Positions 19,382 to 27,270 of a stretch of DNA of 64,000 nt are shown here, one piece after another. Position numbers and translations under genes: made by a program. This DNA comes from Cryobacterium sp. BB307 (GTDB lineage Bacteria > Actinomycetota > Actinomycetes > Actinomycetales > Microbacteriaceae): positions 62,001 to 126,000 of the forward strand of contig NZ_JAANZA010000003.1 in assembly GCF_012274275.1 (NCBI RefSeq), read 5' to 3'. Each line of letters starts with the position of its first letter. Within the stretch, counting starts at the first letter, position 1. The notes under the pieces are model-generated. The model did no database searches and had not been told where the DNA came from. It was given only the letters and a program-made list of their open reading frames with translations.

Positions 19382-20794
19382 TCACTGGCCTATCTGCACG
19401 CATTTCTCGCCGCTGGCCGGCCCGGTGCGGCCTTCGCGGTTGACGGTGACCGTGATGCAGACACGGTCTCCGCGCTCGGCTGCGACCGAGAACGACTCGG
19501 ACTGCTGGATGCTTGTGGAGCGTCCGCCGTCCGTCGAGATCTGATAGCTGTCGCCGCCAACCAGGCCGGGGTCGGACCAGCTGAAGGTCACGGCATCCGT
19601 GTGCAGCTGGGCCTCGATGTCGGTGACCTGCGGAATGTCCGCCAGGTTGCTTCTGAGCAGCACGATCGCGGCAACGGTGCCGAGAGTGATCACAAGCAGG
19701 GCGCTGATCACGGTGATCCACGCGAACGCCGCGATCGGTCGTCCGTCCGGTTCACGGCTGTTGGTCGACCGCGCCGTGCCCAGCTCCTGCGACTGCATGC
19801 CCCCGGCGGTCTGCGCCGTCCGCAGCCGTTTGCGCCGCCGCGGTGGGACCGCGGTCAGCTGCCCGGCCGCGACACGGATGCGCGTCCTTTCCCCGAGATC
19901 GCCGACGCTCCTGGCGGCCCAGTCGTCCACCGCGACCTCGACCGGCGTCTGGCGCACACCCAGCTGGGATTCGATGGATTGGAACTCCCGCACCAGCTCG
20001 AGGGCGCTCGCGGGCCGGTCCTCGGGTTTCCTGGACATCGCGCGCAGCAAAGCCTCCTCGAGAGCGGCCGGGACATCCGACCTGCCGAGGGGCAGCGGTT
20101 TCCCGCGGGTGATGCGGGCCATCAGGTCGGCCGGCTCGTTCGCCCCGCCGGGGATCTCGAACGGAGAACGCCCGGCCAGCAGCGAGTACACCGTCGCGGC
20201 GAGCGAGAACACCTCGCTGGCCACCGTCCCTGCCGTCTGGTCCAGCAGCACCTCTGGTGCCGACCAGGGGATCGACATGCCGACAGCCTCGAACTGGTCG
20301 GATTCGCTCAGCGTCGAGGCGATCCCGAAGTCGGAGAGCACCGGATGCCCGTACGCGGTCAGCAGGATGTTGGACGGCTTGATGTCGCGATGCAGCACCC
20401 CCTCGCGGTGTGCGGATTCGATTCCGCTGCCGACCTTGATGGCGATCGACAGCACCTCGACGACCGGGATCCGCTCGCGCCGGTAGCGCTCGCTCAGAGA
20501 CGGCGAGCACAGCTCCATGACGAGGTAGGGCCGGCCGTCGGATGACACGCCCGCCTGGTACACCGTGAGGATCGATGGGTGCGTGCTCAGCTGCGCCATG
20601 AGGTTGGCTTCGGCCTGGAACATCTGCCGCACGTGGTCGTTGACCATCTCGCTCAGCATGACCTTGACGGCCACTTGCCTGCGCGGCATGTTCTGCTCGT
20701 ACAGGAAGACGTCGGCGAAACCGCCGGAGCCGAGCACGTGCACGTAGGAGAACCCGGGCAGCACCGGAGGCTGTGAAGGCAGACGCCGCGCCAT
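19382..20794 (-). CDS. Transmembrane Ser/Thr protein kinase
   Basis: A 470-residue Hanks-type kinase. The kinase domain spans about residues 14-275: GSGGFADV loop, ATP Lys44 in VAVKVML, catalytic HRDIKPSN at 135-142, DFG at 155-157, and an APE-like SAPEVL. A basic, unordered linker follows, then one transmembrane helix about 357-382. The outer part is a single FN3-like domain of about 88 residues with two Cys, in place of the PASTA repeats of PknB kinases. It lies ten bases upstream of the FN3 giant and shares FN3-type modules with it, so it may sense that protein. Likely targets are the two FHA proteins and the MoxR or FtsK ATPases; none is shown by sequence. Confidence 0.92.
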   Translation of the reverse strand: MARRLPSQPPVLPGFSYVHVLGSGGFADVFLYEQNMPRRQVAVKVMLSEMVNDHVRQMFQAEANLMAQLSTHPSILTVYQAGVSSDGRPYLVMELCSPSLSERYRRERIPVVEVLSIAIKVGSGIESAHREGVLHRDIKPSNILLTAYGHPVLSDFGIASTLSESDQFEAVGMSIPWSAPEVLLDQTAGTVASEVFSLAATVYSLLAGRSPFEIPGGANEPADLMARITRGKPLPLGRSDVPAALEEALLRAMSRKPEDRPASALELVREFQSIESQLGVRQTPVEVAVDDWAARSVGDLGERTRIRVAAGQLTAVPPRRRKRLRTAQTAGGMQSQELGTARSTNSREPDGRPIAAFAWITVISALLVITLGTVAAIVLLRSNLADIPQVTDIEAQLHTDAVTFSWSDPGLVGGDSYQISTDGGRSTSIQQSESFSVAAERGDRVCITVTVNREGRTGPASGEKCVQIGQ

Positions 20795-20852
20795 GGTGCC
20801 CCCTCACTTCTGCCGTGTCCCCTTGGCGCCTCGGGCGGGCGCCACATCGGTT

Positions 20853-20865
20853 CCTACATTGTAGG
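20853..20865. promoter_or_regulatory. Palindrome with a -10-like box upstream of the kinase gene
   Basis: In the 156-base gap between the phosphatase and kinase genes, CCTACA-T-TGTAGG is a perfect 6-bp inverted repeat with one central base. On the minus strand it reads CCTACAATGTAGG and contains TACAAT, a good actinobacterial -10 box, though no clear -35 box is seen. It is either a promoter for the downstream part of the cluster or a regulator site overlapping it. Confidence 0.4.
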
Positions 20866-20950
20866 CAAAGGGAGGGCGAACACTACTCGCCGCGGCGGCA
20901 CCGGATCCGGTGGCCCGTCACCCCACTCCGAGGGGGCTGTCCGCGGCCGC

Positions 20951-21733
20951 TCAGCCGTCGACGCTGACGACGTCGACAACCAGGGCGGTGATGTTGTCGC
21001 GACCGCCCGCTGCGAGCGCGGCGTCGACGAGGGCCTTCGCGGTCTCCTCGGCCTCCATTCCCGCGGCCAGGTGCAGCCGCAGGCGCTCGTGGTCGACCTC
21101 GCGCGACAACCCGTCGGAGCAGATCAGAAAGCGCATCGACCGCTTCACCGGCAGGAGCCAGACATCAAGCATCGGTTCGGCGTTGAAGCCGACCGCGCGC
21201 GTGATGACGTTGCTCTCGGGGTGCTGCTCCGCATCCGCCGGATCGAGCAGTCCGGCGCTCACCAGTTCCTGCACGACCGAGTGGTCGACGGTGACCTGGG
21301 TGAGAAGATTGCCTTCGAGCAGGTAGACGCGCGAGTCGCCGATGTTGAATACCGCCCACTGCGGCTGCTCCTCGGAGCGGGTGAGGACGGCCCCGGTGAC
21401 GGTTGTTCCCACTCCGACGCCCTCGACATCCGTCGCCGACACCAGATCGACGGTCGCCTGCCGGAGCGCCTGGATGACCGCTTCCGGTGTTGTGAAGTCG
21501 TCACCGGCGAGTTCCGCGAGCCGTTTGACCACTGCGTCGCTTGCGACATCGCCGGCCGCGTGTCCGCCCATGCCGTCGGCGACCGCGAACACCGGCGGCA
21601 AGGCGACCAGGCTGTCCTCGTTGTGGGTGCGCTTGCGGCCGATGTCGGTCGCTGCGCCCCAGGCCAACTCGATCGCGCCGCCGTCCGGAATTCGGATGAC
21701 CTGCTCTCCGGTGTTGGAACCGAGTTCCGTCAT
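20951..21733 (-). CDS. PP2C-family Ser/Thr phosphatase
   Basis: A 260-residue soluble phosphatase expected to reverse the kinase of the same cluster. Metal-binding and catalytic motifs of the PPM/PP2C family are present: DIGRKRTHNEDS, VADGMGGHAAGD, FNIGDSRVYLL and DNITALVVDV near the C-terminus. The ATG at 21733 overlaps the stop of the upstream FHA gene (ATGA), so the two are coupled. An open frame extends further upstream to 22303 but is antisense-like sequence inside the FHA gene and is not believed. A 156-base gap separates it from the kinase gene. Confidence 0.93.
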   Translation of the reverse strand: MTELGSNTGEQVIRIPDGGAIELAWGAATDIGRKRTHNEDSLVALPPVFAVADGMGGHAAGDVASDAVVKRLAELAGDDFTTPEAVIQALRQATVDLVSATDVEGVGVGTTVTGAVLTRSEEQPQWAVFNIGDSRVYLLEGNLLTQVTVDHSVVQELVSAGLLDPADAEQHPESNVITRAVGFNAEPMLDVWLLPVKRSMRFLICSDGLSREVDHERLRLHLAAGMEAEETAKALVDAALAAGGRDNITALVVDVVSVDG

Positions 21734-22299
21734 GTCCGCTCCCCCTGCTCGATCTCGATCCGGATGCCGTCGCCGATGTCGACGATGCTGCCGGAGAAGG
21801 CGACCATCGACTCCCCGCGTCTCAGCGTGAGTGGTTCCGCCCCTGGCAGCAGCACCGTGGTGCCGTTGGTCGGGCTGAGGCTCGTGACGACGACGGTGCG
21901 GCCCTCCTGTCGCACCGAGACGTGGGTGCCGGAGATCTCGCGCCGTCGGGACGGCACACGCACCAGCCGGAACGGCTTGCCGCCGGTGATGCGCGGCGTG
22001 CTCGGCGCACGGCCGATGAACGCTGGCACCTCGAGGCTGAACTCGTGGCTGCCGATCCGGATGCGGCTGCTGACAAGCGGGGTCGGCTGCGGTTCGTCGG
22101 CGACCGGCTCTGCCAGGCCGGCCGGCGCCGGCTGCGCAGCCGGCGTCGGCACCGGACGGGTGGCCGGATGGCCGGCATCCGGCAGCAGGATGATCGTGTC
22201 GTCGTCGGCGACGTCGGCATCGTCGGCCGGTGCGTGCTGGATCGGCCCGATGATGACGGTGTCGTCGACGTCTGAGCGCACGGGACGATACTTCCACAT
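21730..22299 (-). CDS. FHA-domain protein
   Basis: A 189-residue protein with an FHA domain in its C-terminal 110 residues: FIGRAPS, EISGTHVSV and PTNGTTV are the phosphothreonine-binding loops. The N-terminal 80 residues are acidic and Thr-rich (VDDTVIIGP, DDDTIILLP), which could be sites for the kinase; two T-x-x-I/V repeats are visible. The ATG at 22299 is chosen because a longer frame would run into the aldehyde dehydrogenase gene; a GTG at 22308 is an alternative. It is the first gene of the cluster, coupled to the phosphatase. Confidence 0.85.
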   Translation of the reverse strand: MWKYRPVRSDVDDTVIIGPIQHAPADDADVADDDTIILLPDAGHPATRPVPTPAAQPAPAGLAEPVADEPQPTPLVSSRIRIGSHEFSLEVPAFIGRAPSTPRITGGKPFRLVRVPSRRREISGTHVSVRQEGRTVVVTSLSPTNGTTVLLPGAEPLTLRRGESMVAFSGSIVDIGDGIRIEIEQGERT

Positions 22300-22325
22300 C
22301 CACCCCACGAACAGGTGGGGAAGCG

Positions 22326-23756
22326 CTACTTCCCGATGTAGGACATCACGTGCTTGATACGCGTGTAGTCCTCGAATCCGTAGCTCGAGAGGTCCTTGCC
22401 GTAGCCGGAGTGCTTGAACCCGCCGTGCGGCATCTCGGCGACGATCGGGATGTGCGTGTTGATCCAGACGCATCCGAAATCGAGGTGCTTGGCGAAGCGC
22501 ATCGCCCGGCCGTGATCCCTGGTCCACACCGATGAAGCGAGGCCGTACTGCACGCCGTTCGCCCACTCGAGGGCCTGCTCTTCGCCGGTGAACGACTGCA
22601 CGGTGATGACAGGACCGAAGATCTCGTTCTGGATGGCGTCGTCGCTCTGCCTGAGGCCACTGACGATGGTGGGCTCATAGAAGTAGCCGGACTCCCCCTG
22701 CCTGCGCCCGCCGACTTCGACGTTGGCGTTCGACGGGAGCGACTCGATGACGCCCTTGACGCGCTCGAACTGGTTCAGGTTGTTGAGCGGACCGAACAGC
22801 ACGTCCTCGGTCGGGGCGCCGGTGCGCACGTTCGCGCGCACGTACTGGACGGCGGCCGCGACGAATTCGTCGTGAATCGACTCGTGAACGAGGACGCGTG
22901 TGGCCGCGGTGCAGTCCTGGCCGGCGTTGAAGTAGCCGGCGGTGGCGATGCCCTCCACCGCCTTGTCGATGTCGGCGTCGTCGAAGACGATGACCGGCGC
23001 CTTGCCACCGAGCTCGAGGTGGACGCGCTTGAGGTCGCTCGCGGCCTCGCGCGCCACCTCCATACCGGCACGGACCGAACCGGTGATCGAGACCATCTGC
23101 GGGATCCGGTGCCTGATCATGGCTGCGCCGGTGGTGCGGTCTCCGGTGATGACGTTGAGCACGCCGGGCGGCAGGAACTCGGCGGCCACCTCGGCAAGCA
23201 GCAGCGTCGAAGTGGGCGTGGTGTCGCTGGGCTTCAGCACTGTCGTGTTGCCCGCGGCGAGCGCCGGTGCGAACTTCCACACCGCCATGTTGAGCGGGTA
23301 GTTCCACGGGGTGACCTGGCCGATGACGCCGATCGGCTCGCGACGGATGCTCGAGGTGTGGTCGGGCATGTACTCGGCGGTCGCCATGCCCGAGAGGTGG
23401 CGGGCTTCGCCCGCGAAGAAGCGGATCTGGTCGACGGAGAGCAGGATCTCGTCCTCGACGAGGGTCCCGAGCGGCTTGCCGGTGTCCTTCGACTCTGCCG
23501 CGGCGAACTCGTCGGCCCGTGCTTCCATCGCGTCGGCGATGCGGAACAGCGCGAGCTGCCGCTCGGCGGGAGTTGTCTCTCCCCAGGTCTCGAATGCCTT
23601 GGCGGCGGCGGCGAAAGCCGCGTCGACATCGGCGTCGCTCGACACCGGCGAGGTCGCGTAGGTCTCCTCGGTCACCGGATCGACGACGGCGAAGGATGAG
23701 TCGGCGTTCGCCTGCGTGAAGTCACCGTCAATGAAGTTGCGCAGTTCTGTGGTCAT
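22326..23756 (-). CDS. Aldehyde dehydrogenase, gamma-aminobutyraldehyde type
   Basis: NAD(P)-dependent oxidation of an aldehyde to an acid; best guess 4-aminobutyraldehyde to GABA in putrescine breakdown. The 476-residue protein has the family's nucleotide-binding region ([20 protein letters not shown]), the general-base Glu in LELGGKAP, and the nucleophile Cys in [11 protein letters not shown]. The ATG at 23756 has GGGAG close upstream; a GTG at 23774 would add six residues. It is transcribed away from the AsnC-type regulator gene, which together with the aminotransferase and FAD oxidoreductase on the other strand points to amine catabolism. Betaine-aldehyde dehydrogenase is the main alternative. 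Confidence 0.87.
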   Translation of the reverse strand: MTTELRNFIDGDFTQANADSSFAVVDPVTEETYATSPVSSDADVDAAFAAAAKAFETWGETTPAERQLALFRIADAMEARADEFAAAESKDTGKPLGTLVEDEILLSVDQIRFFAGEARHLSGMATAEYMPDHTSSIRREPIGVIGQVTPWNYPLNMAVWKFAPALAAGNTTVLKPSDTTPTSTLLLAEVAAEFLPPGVLNVITGDRTTGAAMIRHRIPQMVSITGSVRAGMEVAREAASDLKRVHLELGGKAPVIVFDDADIDKAVEGIATAGYFNAGQDCTAATRVLVHESIHDEFVAAAVQYVRANVRTGAPTEDVLFGPLNNLNQFERVKGVIESLPSNANVEVGGRRQGESGYFYEPTIVSGLRQSDDAIQNEIFGPVITVQSFTGEEQALEWANGVQYGLASSVWTRDHGRAMRFAKHLDFGCVWINTHIPIVAEMPHGGFKHSGYGKDLSSYGFEDYTRIKHVMSYIGK

Positions 23757-23844
23757 GTCTCCCAACCTAGCCACTGGTTCAGGGAAACTCCATGCCTCAA
23801 GGCAACCGATTTCGTCGTGAGAGTGGCGCGAATGTACTGATTCG

Positions 23845-23870
23845 CTTGTACAAGTGTCAGTTCACTGACA
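23845..23870. promoter_or_regulatory. Divergent operator region: palindromes upstream of the AsnC-type gene
   Basis: Two adjacent palindromes lie in the 124-base divergent gap. CTTGTACAAG at 23845-23854 is perfect over 10 bases. TGTCAGT-TC-ACTGACA at 23855-23870 is perfect over 7-bp arms with a 2-base centre. They end 11 bases before the regulator's ATG. Position and symmetry suit a site for the AsnC/Lrp-family protein encoded at 23881, controlling itself and the aldehyde dehydrogenase gene. Confidence 0.6.
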
Positions 23871-23880
23871 GAATCGCTAT

Positions 23881-24348
23881 ATGTCAACGCACGGGAAGAA
23901 CGGCGGCCTCGATGACGTCTCCAAGGCGATCATCGAACAGTTGCAGAGCGACGGTCGCCGCTCGTACGCCGAGATCGGCAAGGCTGTCGGGCTCAGCGAG
24001 GCCGCTGTGCGGCAGCGCGTGCAGAAGCTGACCGACTCGGGCGTGATGCAGATCGTGGCCGTGACCGACCCGATGCAGCTGGGGTTCTACCGGCAGGCGA
24101 TGATCGGGGTTCGCGTCGAGGGCGATTCGACAATCGTCGCCGATCGGCTGGCCGCCATCCGCGAAGTCGACTATGTCGTGCTGACGGCGGGCAGTTTCGA
24201 CCTCCTGGCAGAGGTCGTCTGCGAGAGCGACGACGACCTGATCGCATTGCTCAACAAGGAGATCAGGAACATTCCGGGCGTGCAGTCCACGGAAACCTTC
24301 GTGTACCTGCGACTGAAGAAGCAGTTCTACAACTGGGGAACGAGATAG
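23881..24348 (+). CDS. Lrp/AsnC-family transcriptional regulator
   Basis: A 155-residue regulator with the family's two parts: an N-terminal helix-turn-helix (ISKAI-type start DDVSKAIIEQLQSDGRRSYA, recognition helix VGLSEAAVRQRVQKL) and a C-terminal alpha-beta RAM/AsnC ligand domain from about residue 75 (VDYVVLTAGSFDLLAEVVC). It is the first gene of a plus-strand operon with the aminotransferase four bases downstream, and it diverges from the aldehyde dehydrogenase gene. It probably senses an amino acid or amine and controls this catabolic locus. Confidence 0.92.
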   Translation: MSTHGKNGGLDDVSKAIIEQLQSDGRRSYAEIGKAVGLSEAAVRQRVQKLTDSGVMQIVAVTDPMQLGFYRQAMIGVRVEGDSTIVADRLAAIREVDYVVLTAGSFDLLAEVVCESDDDLIALLNKEIRNIPGVQSTETFVYLRLKKQFYNWGTR

Positions 24349-24352
24349 GGAA

Positions 24353-25756
24353 ATGACAACGACAACCTCCGCTGGGATCAACCTCACTGAGGCCGACCTG
24401 CAGCAAAAGGCCAAAGACCACCTCTGGATGCACTTCGCGCGCCAGTCGACGATGGAGACCGACGGCGTGCCCATCATCGTGCGCGGCGATGGACACCACA
24501 TCTGGGACAGCCGCGGAAAGCGCTACTTCGACGCGCTCAGCGGGCTGTTCGTCGTCAACGCGGGGCACGGGCGCAAGCGCCTCGCCGAGGCAGCGGCGCG
24601 GCAGGCCGAGACGCTCGCCTTCTTCCCGATCTGGTCCTACGCGCATCCGGCGGCCATCGAACTGGCCGACCGGCTCGCCGACTACGCTCCCGGCGACCTG
24701 AACCACGTGTTCTTCTCGACCGGCGGTGGCGAGGCGGTCGAGACGGCGTTCAAGCTCGCGAAGGCGTACTGGAAGCTGCAGGGCCGGCCGACCAAGCACA
24801 AGGTCATCTCACGCTACGTCGCCTACCACGGCACGCCGCAGGGCGCGCTGGCCATCACAGGCATCCCGGCGATGAAGGAGATGTTCGAACCGGTCACCCC
24901 CGGCGGGTTCCGGGTGCCGAACACCAACTTCTACCGCGCCAAGGAGATGGGTTACGAGGGAGAGACCATCGAGGGCTTCGGCCAATGGGCGGCGAACCGC
25001 ATCGAGGAGATGATCCTCATGGAGGGCCCAGAGACCGTCGCGGCCGTCTTCCTCGAGCCGGTGCAGAACTCGGGCGGATGCTTCCCGCCGCCTCCCGGCT
25101 ACTTCCAGCGCGTTCGTGAGATCTGCGACAAGTACGACGTCCTCATGGTCGCCGACGAGGTGATCACCGGATTCGGCCGGATCGGCAACTGGTTCGCGTC
25201 GACCACCTACGGCTTCGTACCGGACATGATCACCTGCGCGAAGGGCCTCACCAGCGGCTACTCCCCCGCAGGTGCCACCATCGTGAGCGATCGTATCTAC
25301 GAGCCGTTCCGCACCGGAGAGACAGCCTTCTACCACGGCTACACGTTCGGCGGACACCCGGTGTCGGCGGCGGTGGCACTGGAGAACCTCAACATCTTCG
25401 AGGAGGAGAAGCTCAACGAGAACGTGCGAGAGAACTCGCCGATCTTCCGGGCGACGCTCGAGAAGCTGCTCGACCTGCCGATCGTCGGCGATGTCCGCGG
25501 CGACGGCTACTTCTTCGGAATCGAGCTGGTCAAGGACAAGGACACGCGCGAGACATTCAACGACGAGGAGTCGGAGCGCTTGCTGCGCGGCTTCTTGTCG
25601 AAGGCGCTGTTCGACGCCGGCCTGTACTGCCGCGCGGACGACCGGGGAGACCCGGTGGTGCAGCTCGCGCCGCCGCTGACCATCGGTCCGGCCGAGTTCG
25701 ACGAGATCGAAAGCATCCTGCGCTCCGTGCTGAGCGAGGCGTGGACCCGACTCTGA
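24353..25756 (+). CDS. Class III aminotransferase, putrescine/GABA-pyruvate type
   Basis: A PLP enzyme of 467 residues that moves an omega-amino group to a keto acid, probably pyruvate. Family traits: FDALSGLFVVNAGHG near the start, FSTGGGEAVETAFKLAK for phosphate binding, the ADEVITGFGRIG motif, and the PLP Lys in CAKGLTSGYSP; HGYTFGGHPVSAA follows. It starts four bases after the AsnC gene and overlaps the FAD oxidoreductase gene by 16 bases. Putrescine or beta-alanine are likely substrates; the exact one cannot be read from sequence. If pyruvate is the acceptor, the product alanine would feed alanine dehydrogenase. Confidence 0.88.
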   Translation: MTTTTSAGINLTEADLQQKAKDHLWMHFARQSTMETDGVPIIVRGDGHHIWDSRGKRYFDALSGLFVVNAGHGRKRLAEAAARQAETLAFFPIWSYAHPAAIELADRLADYAPGDLNHVFFSTGGGEAVETAFKLAKAYWKLQGRPTKHKVISRYVAYHGTPQGALAITGIPAMKEMFEPVTPGGFRVPNTNFYRAKEMGYEGETIEGFGQWAANRIEEMILMEGPETVAAVFLEPVQNSGGCFPPPPGYFQRVREICDKYDVLMVADEVITGFGRIGNWFASTTYGFVPDMITCAKGLTSGYSPAGATIVSDRIYEPFRTGETAFYHGYTFGGHPVSAAVALENLNIFEEEKLNENVRENSPIFRATLEKLLDLPIVGDVRGDGYFFGIELVKDKDTRETFNDEESERLLRGFLSKALFDAGLYCRADDRGDPVVQLAPPLTIGPAEFDEIESILRSVLSEAWTRL

Positions 25757-27093
25757 CCGACAACGCGTCGCACCCGAGCCTCTGGATGGACACGCTCGGG
25801 CGCGATGCGGTCGGAATTCGCGAGCCGCTGGCCGGCGACATCGAGGCGGACGTCGCCATCATCGGCGGCGGGCTCACCGGCCTGTGGAGCGCCTACTACC
25901 TCCTGCAGCACCGGCCCGACCTGCGCGTCGTGGTGCTGGAGAAGCGGTTCGCCGGGTTCGGCGCCTCCGGACGCAACGGCGGCTGGTGCTCTGCGCTGTT
26001 TCCCAAGTCGGCGAGCGCGCTGGAGCGCCGTCACGGTTTCGCCGCCGCGGTCGCGATGCGGCGGGCGATGGTGGACACGGTGGACGAAGTCGGCCGGGTC
26101 GTCACGGCCGAGGGCATCGACTGCGACTTCCTGAAGGGCGGCACGCTGCTCTTCGCACGCACGCCCGCCCAGCTTTCAAGCGCGCGCGCCGACGTGGTGG
26201 AGTCGACCAGGTTCGGTGTCGACGAGTTGCGGATGCTCGCGGACCCCGACCGCGTGCTGGATCCGTCGTGCGCACGCGTGCATCCGGCGAAGCTCGTACG
26301 CGGCGTCGCCGAAGTGGTGGAGCGCCTCAGCGCGGTGATCCACGAGGCCACCACGGTCACGTCCTGGCAGCCCGGAGTCGTCACCACCGACCGCGGCGCG
26401 GTGCGGGCTGGCTCGATCATCGTCGCGACGGAGGGCTACGGCGCTGCCATCGCGCAGACCCACCGCTCGGTGCTTCCGCTGTACTCGCTCATGATCGCCA
26501 CCGAACCGCTCCCGGATGCGCTCTGGGAGGAACTGGGGATCGAACACGGGCAGACCTTCTCCGACTACCGGCACCTGCTGATCTACGGGCAGCGCACGGC
26601 CGACAACCGGATCGCGTTCGGTGGACGCGGCGCCAGATATCACTGGGGCAGCAGCATCCGGTCCGATTACGACCGCAGCACGCGCGTGTTCCACCATCTG
26701 CGCGAGGCGCTCGTCGACCTGTTCCCGCAGCTGGCGGACGTCGCCGTCACGCACAGCTGGGGCGGGCCGCTCGGTGTGCCGCGCGACTGGCACGCCGCGG
26801 TGCGGTACGACGAGCACACCGGCATCGGCTGGGCGGGCGGCTACGTCGGCGACGGGCTGTCGACCACGAACTTGGCCGGGCGCACGCTCGCGGAGTTGAT
26901 CACCGGCGAACGCACCGAACTGAGCGAGCTGGCGTGGGTAGGGCATCGCTCCCGTGACTGGGAGAGGGAACCGCTGCGCTTCCTCGGTGCGAACGCCGGC
27001 CTGCTCGCGATGTCGGCCGCGGACATCGAGGAGCGCGTCACGAAGCGCCCCTCCCTCGTGGCGCGTGCGATGGGCCCGCTCGTCGGGCAGTGA
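25741..27093 (+). CDS. FAD-dependent amine oxidoreductase (PuuB/OrdL-like)
   Basis: A 450-residue DAO-fold flavoprotein. The FAD-binding motif IIGGGLTGLWSAYYL lies near residues 39-54 and ASGRNGGWC, typical of gamma-glutamylputrescine oxidase-like enzymes, near 78-86. A C-terminal HSWGGPLGVPRD and a YVGDGLSTTNLAGR-type FAD-closing motif follow. The GTG start lies within the last 16 bases of the aminotransferase gene. It would oxidise an amine to an aldehyde, supplying the aldehyde dehydrogenase encoded nearby. The route (direct or gamma-glutamylated) cannot be told, since no glutamylputrescine synthetase is in the window. Confidence 0.85.
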   Translation: MDPTLTDNASHPSLWMDTLGRDAVGIREPLAGDIEADVAIIGGGLTGLWSAYYLLQHRPDLRVVVLEKRFAGFGASGRNGGWCSALFPKSASALERRHGFAAAVAMRRAMVDTVDEVGRVVTAEGIDCDFLKGGTLLFARTPAQLSSARADVVESTRFGVDELRMLADPDRVLDPSCARVHPAKLVRGVAEVVERLSAVIHEATTVTSWQPGVVTTDRGAVRAGSIIVATEGYGAAIAQTHRSVLPLYSLMIATEPLPDALWEELGIEHGQTFSDYRHLLIYGQRTADNRIAFGGRGARYHWGSSIRSDYDRSTRVFHHLREALVDLFPQLADVAVTHSWGGPLGVPRDWHAAVRYDEHTGIGWAGGYVGDGLSTTNLAGRTLAELITGERTELSELAWVGHRSRDWEREPLRFLGANAGLLAMSAADIEERVTKRPSLVARAMGPLVGQ

Positions 27094-27119
27094 CCGGCCG
27101 CCGAGGCTGCCGATCGTCA

Positions 27120-27179
27120 TTGAGTCGGGAGGAGTGGCCCCTATCCGCTAGCTCATAACGGCCAAACCTCCCGACTCAA
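27120..27179. repeat. Long intergenic hairpin after the amine-catabolism operon
   Basis: Arms TTGAGTCGGGAGG (27120-27132) and CCTCCCGACTCAA (27167-27179) are perfect 13-bp inverted repeats. An inner stem TGGCC/GGCCA (27135-27139 with 27060s counterpart at 27160-27164) extends the structure. No T-run follows on either strand, so it is not a canonical intrinsic terminator, though it may stop transcription from the upstream operon. It lies between two same-strand genes. Confidence 0.75.
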
Positions 27180-27270
27180 CTGCACAACAAACTCGTTACG
27201 AAGCCGAAACGCGCGGTTCCGCGATTCGCCCGCTGGTAGCCTAGACGGGCCAGTTCACCCGAAGGAACCG

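Noticed and set aside
20951..22303. 450-codon extension of the PP2C gene
   Set aside because: The first 190 codons overlap the FHA gene in another frame and are Arg/His-rich noise; the ATG at 21733 gives a normal phosphatase.
25741..25756. 16-base overlap of aminotransferase and oxidoreductase genes as a frameshift
   Set aside because: Both proteins are full length with intact motifs; short overlaps are normal here.
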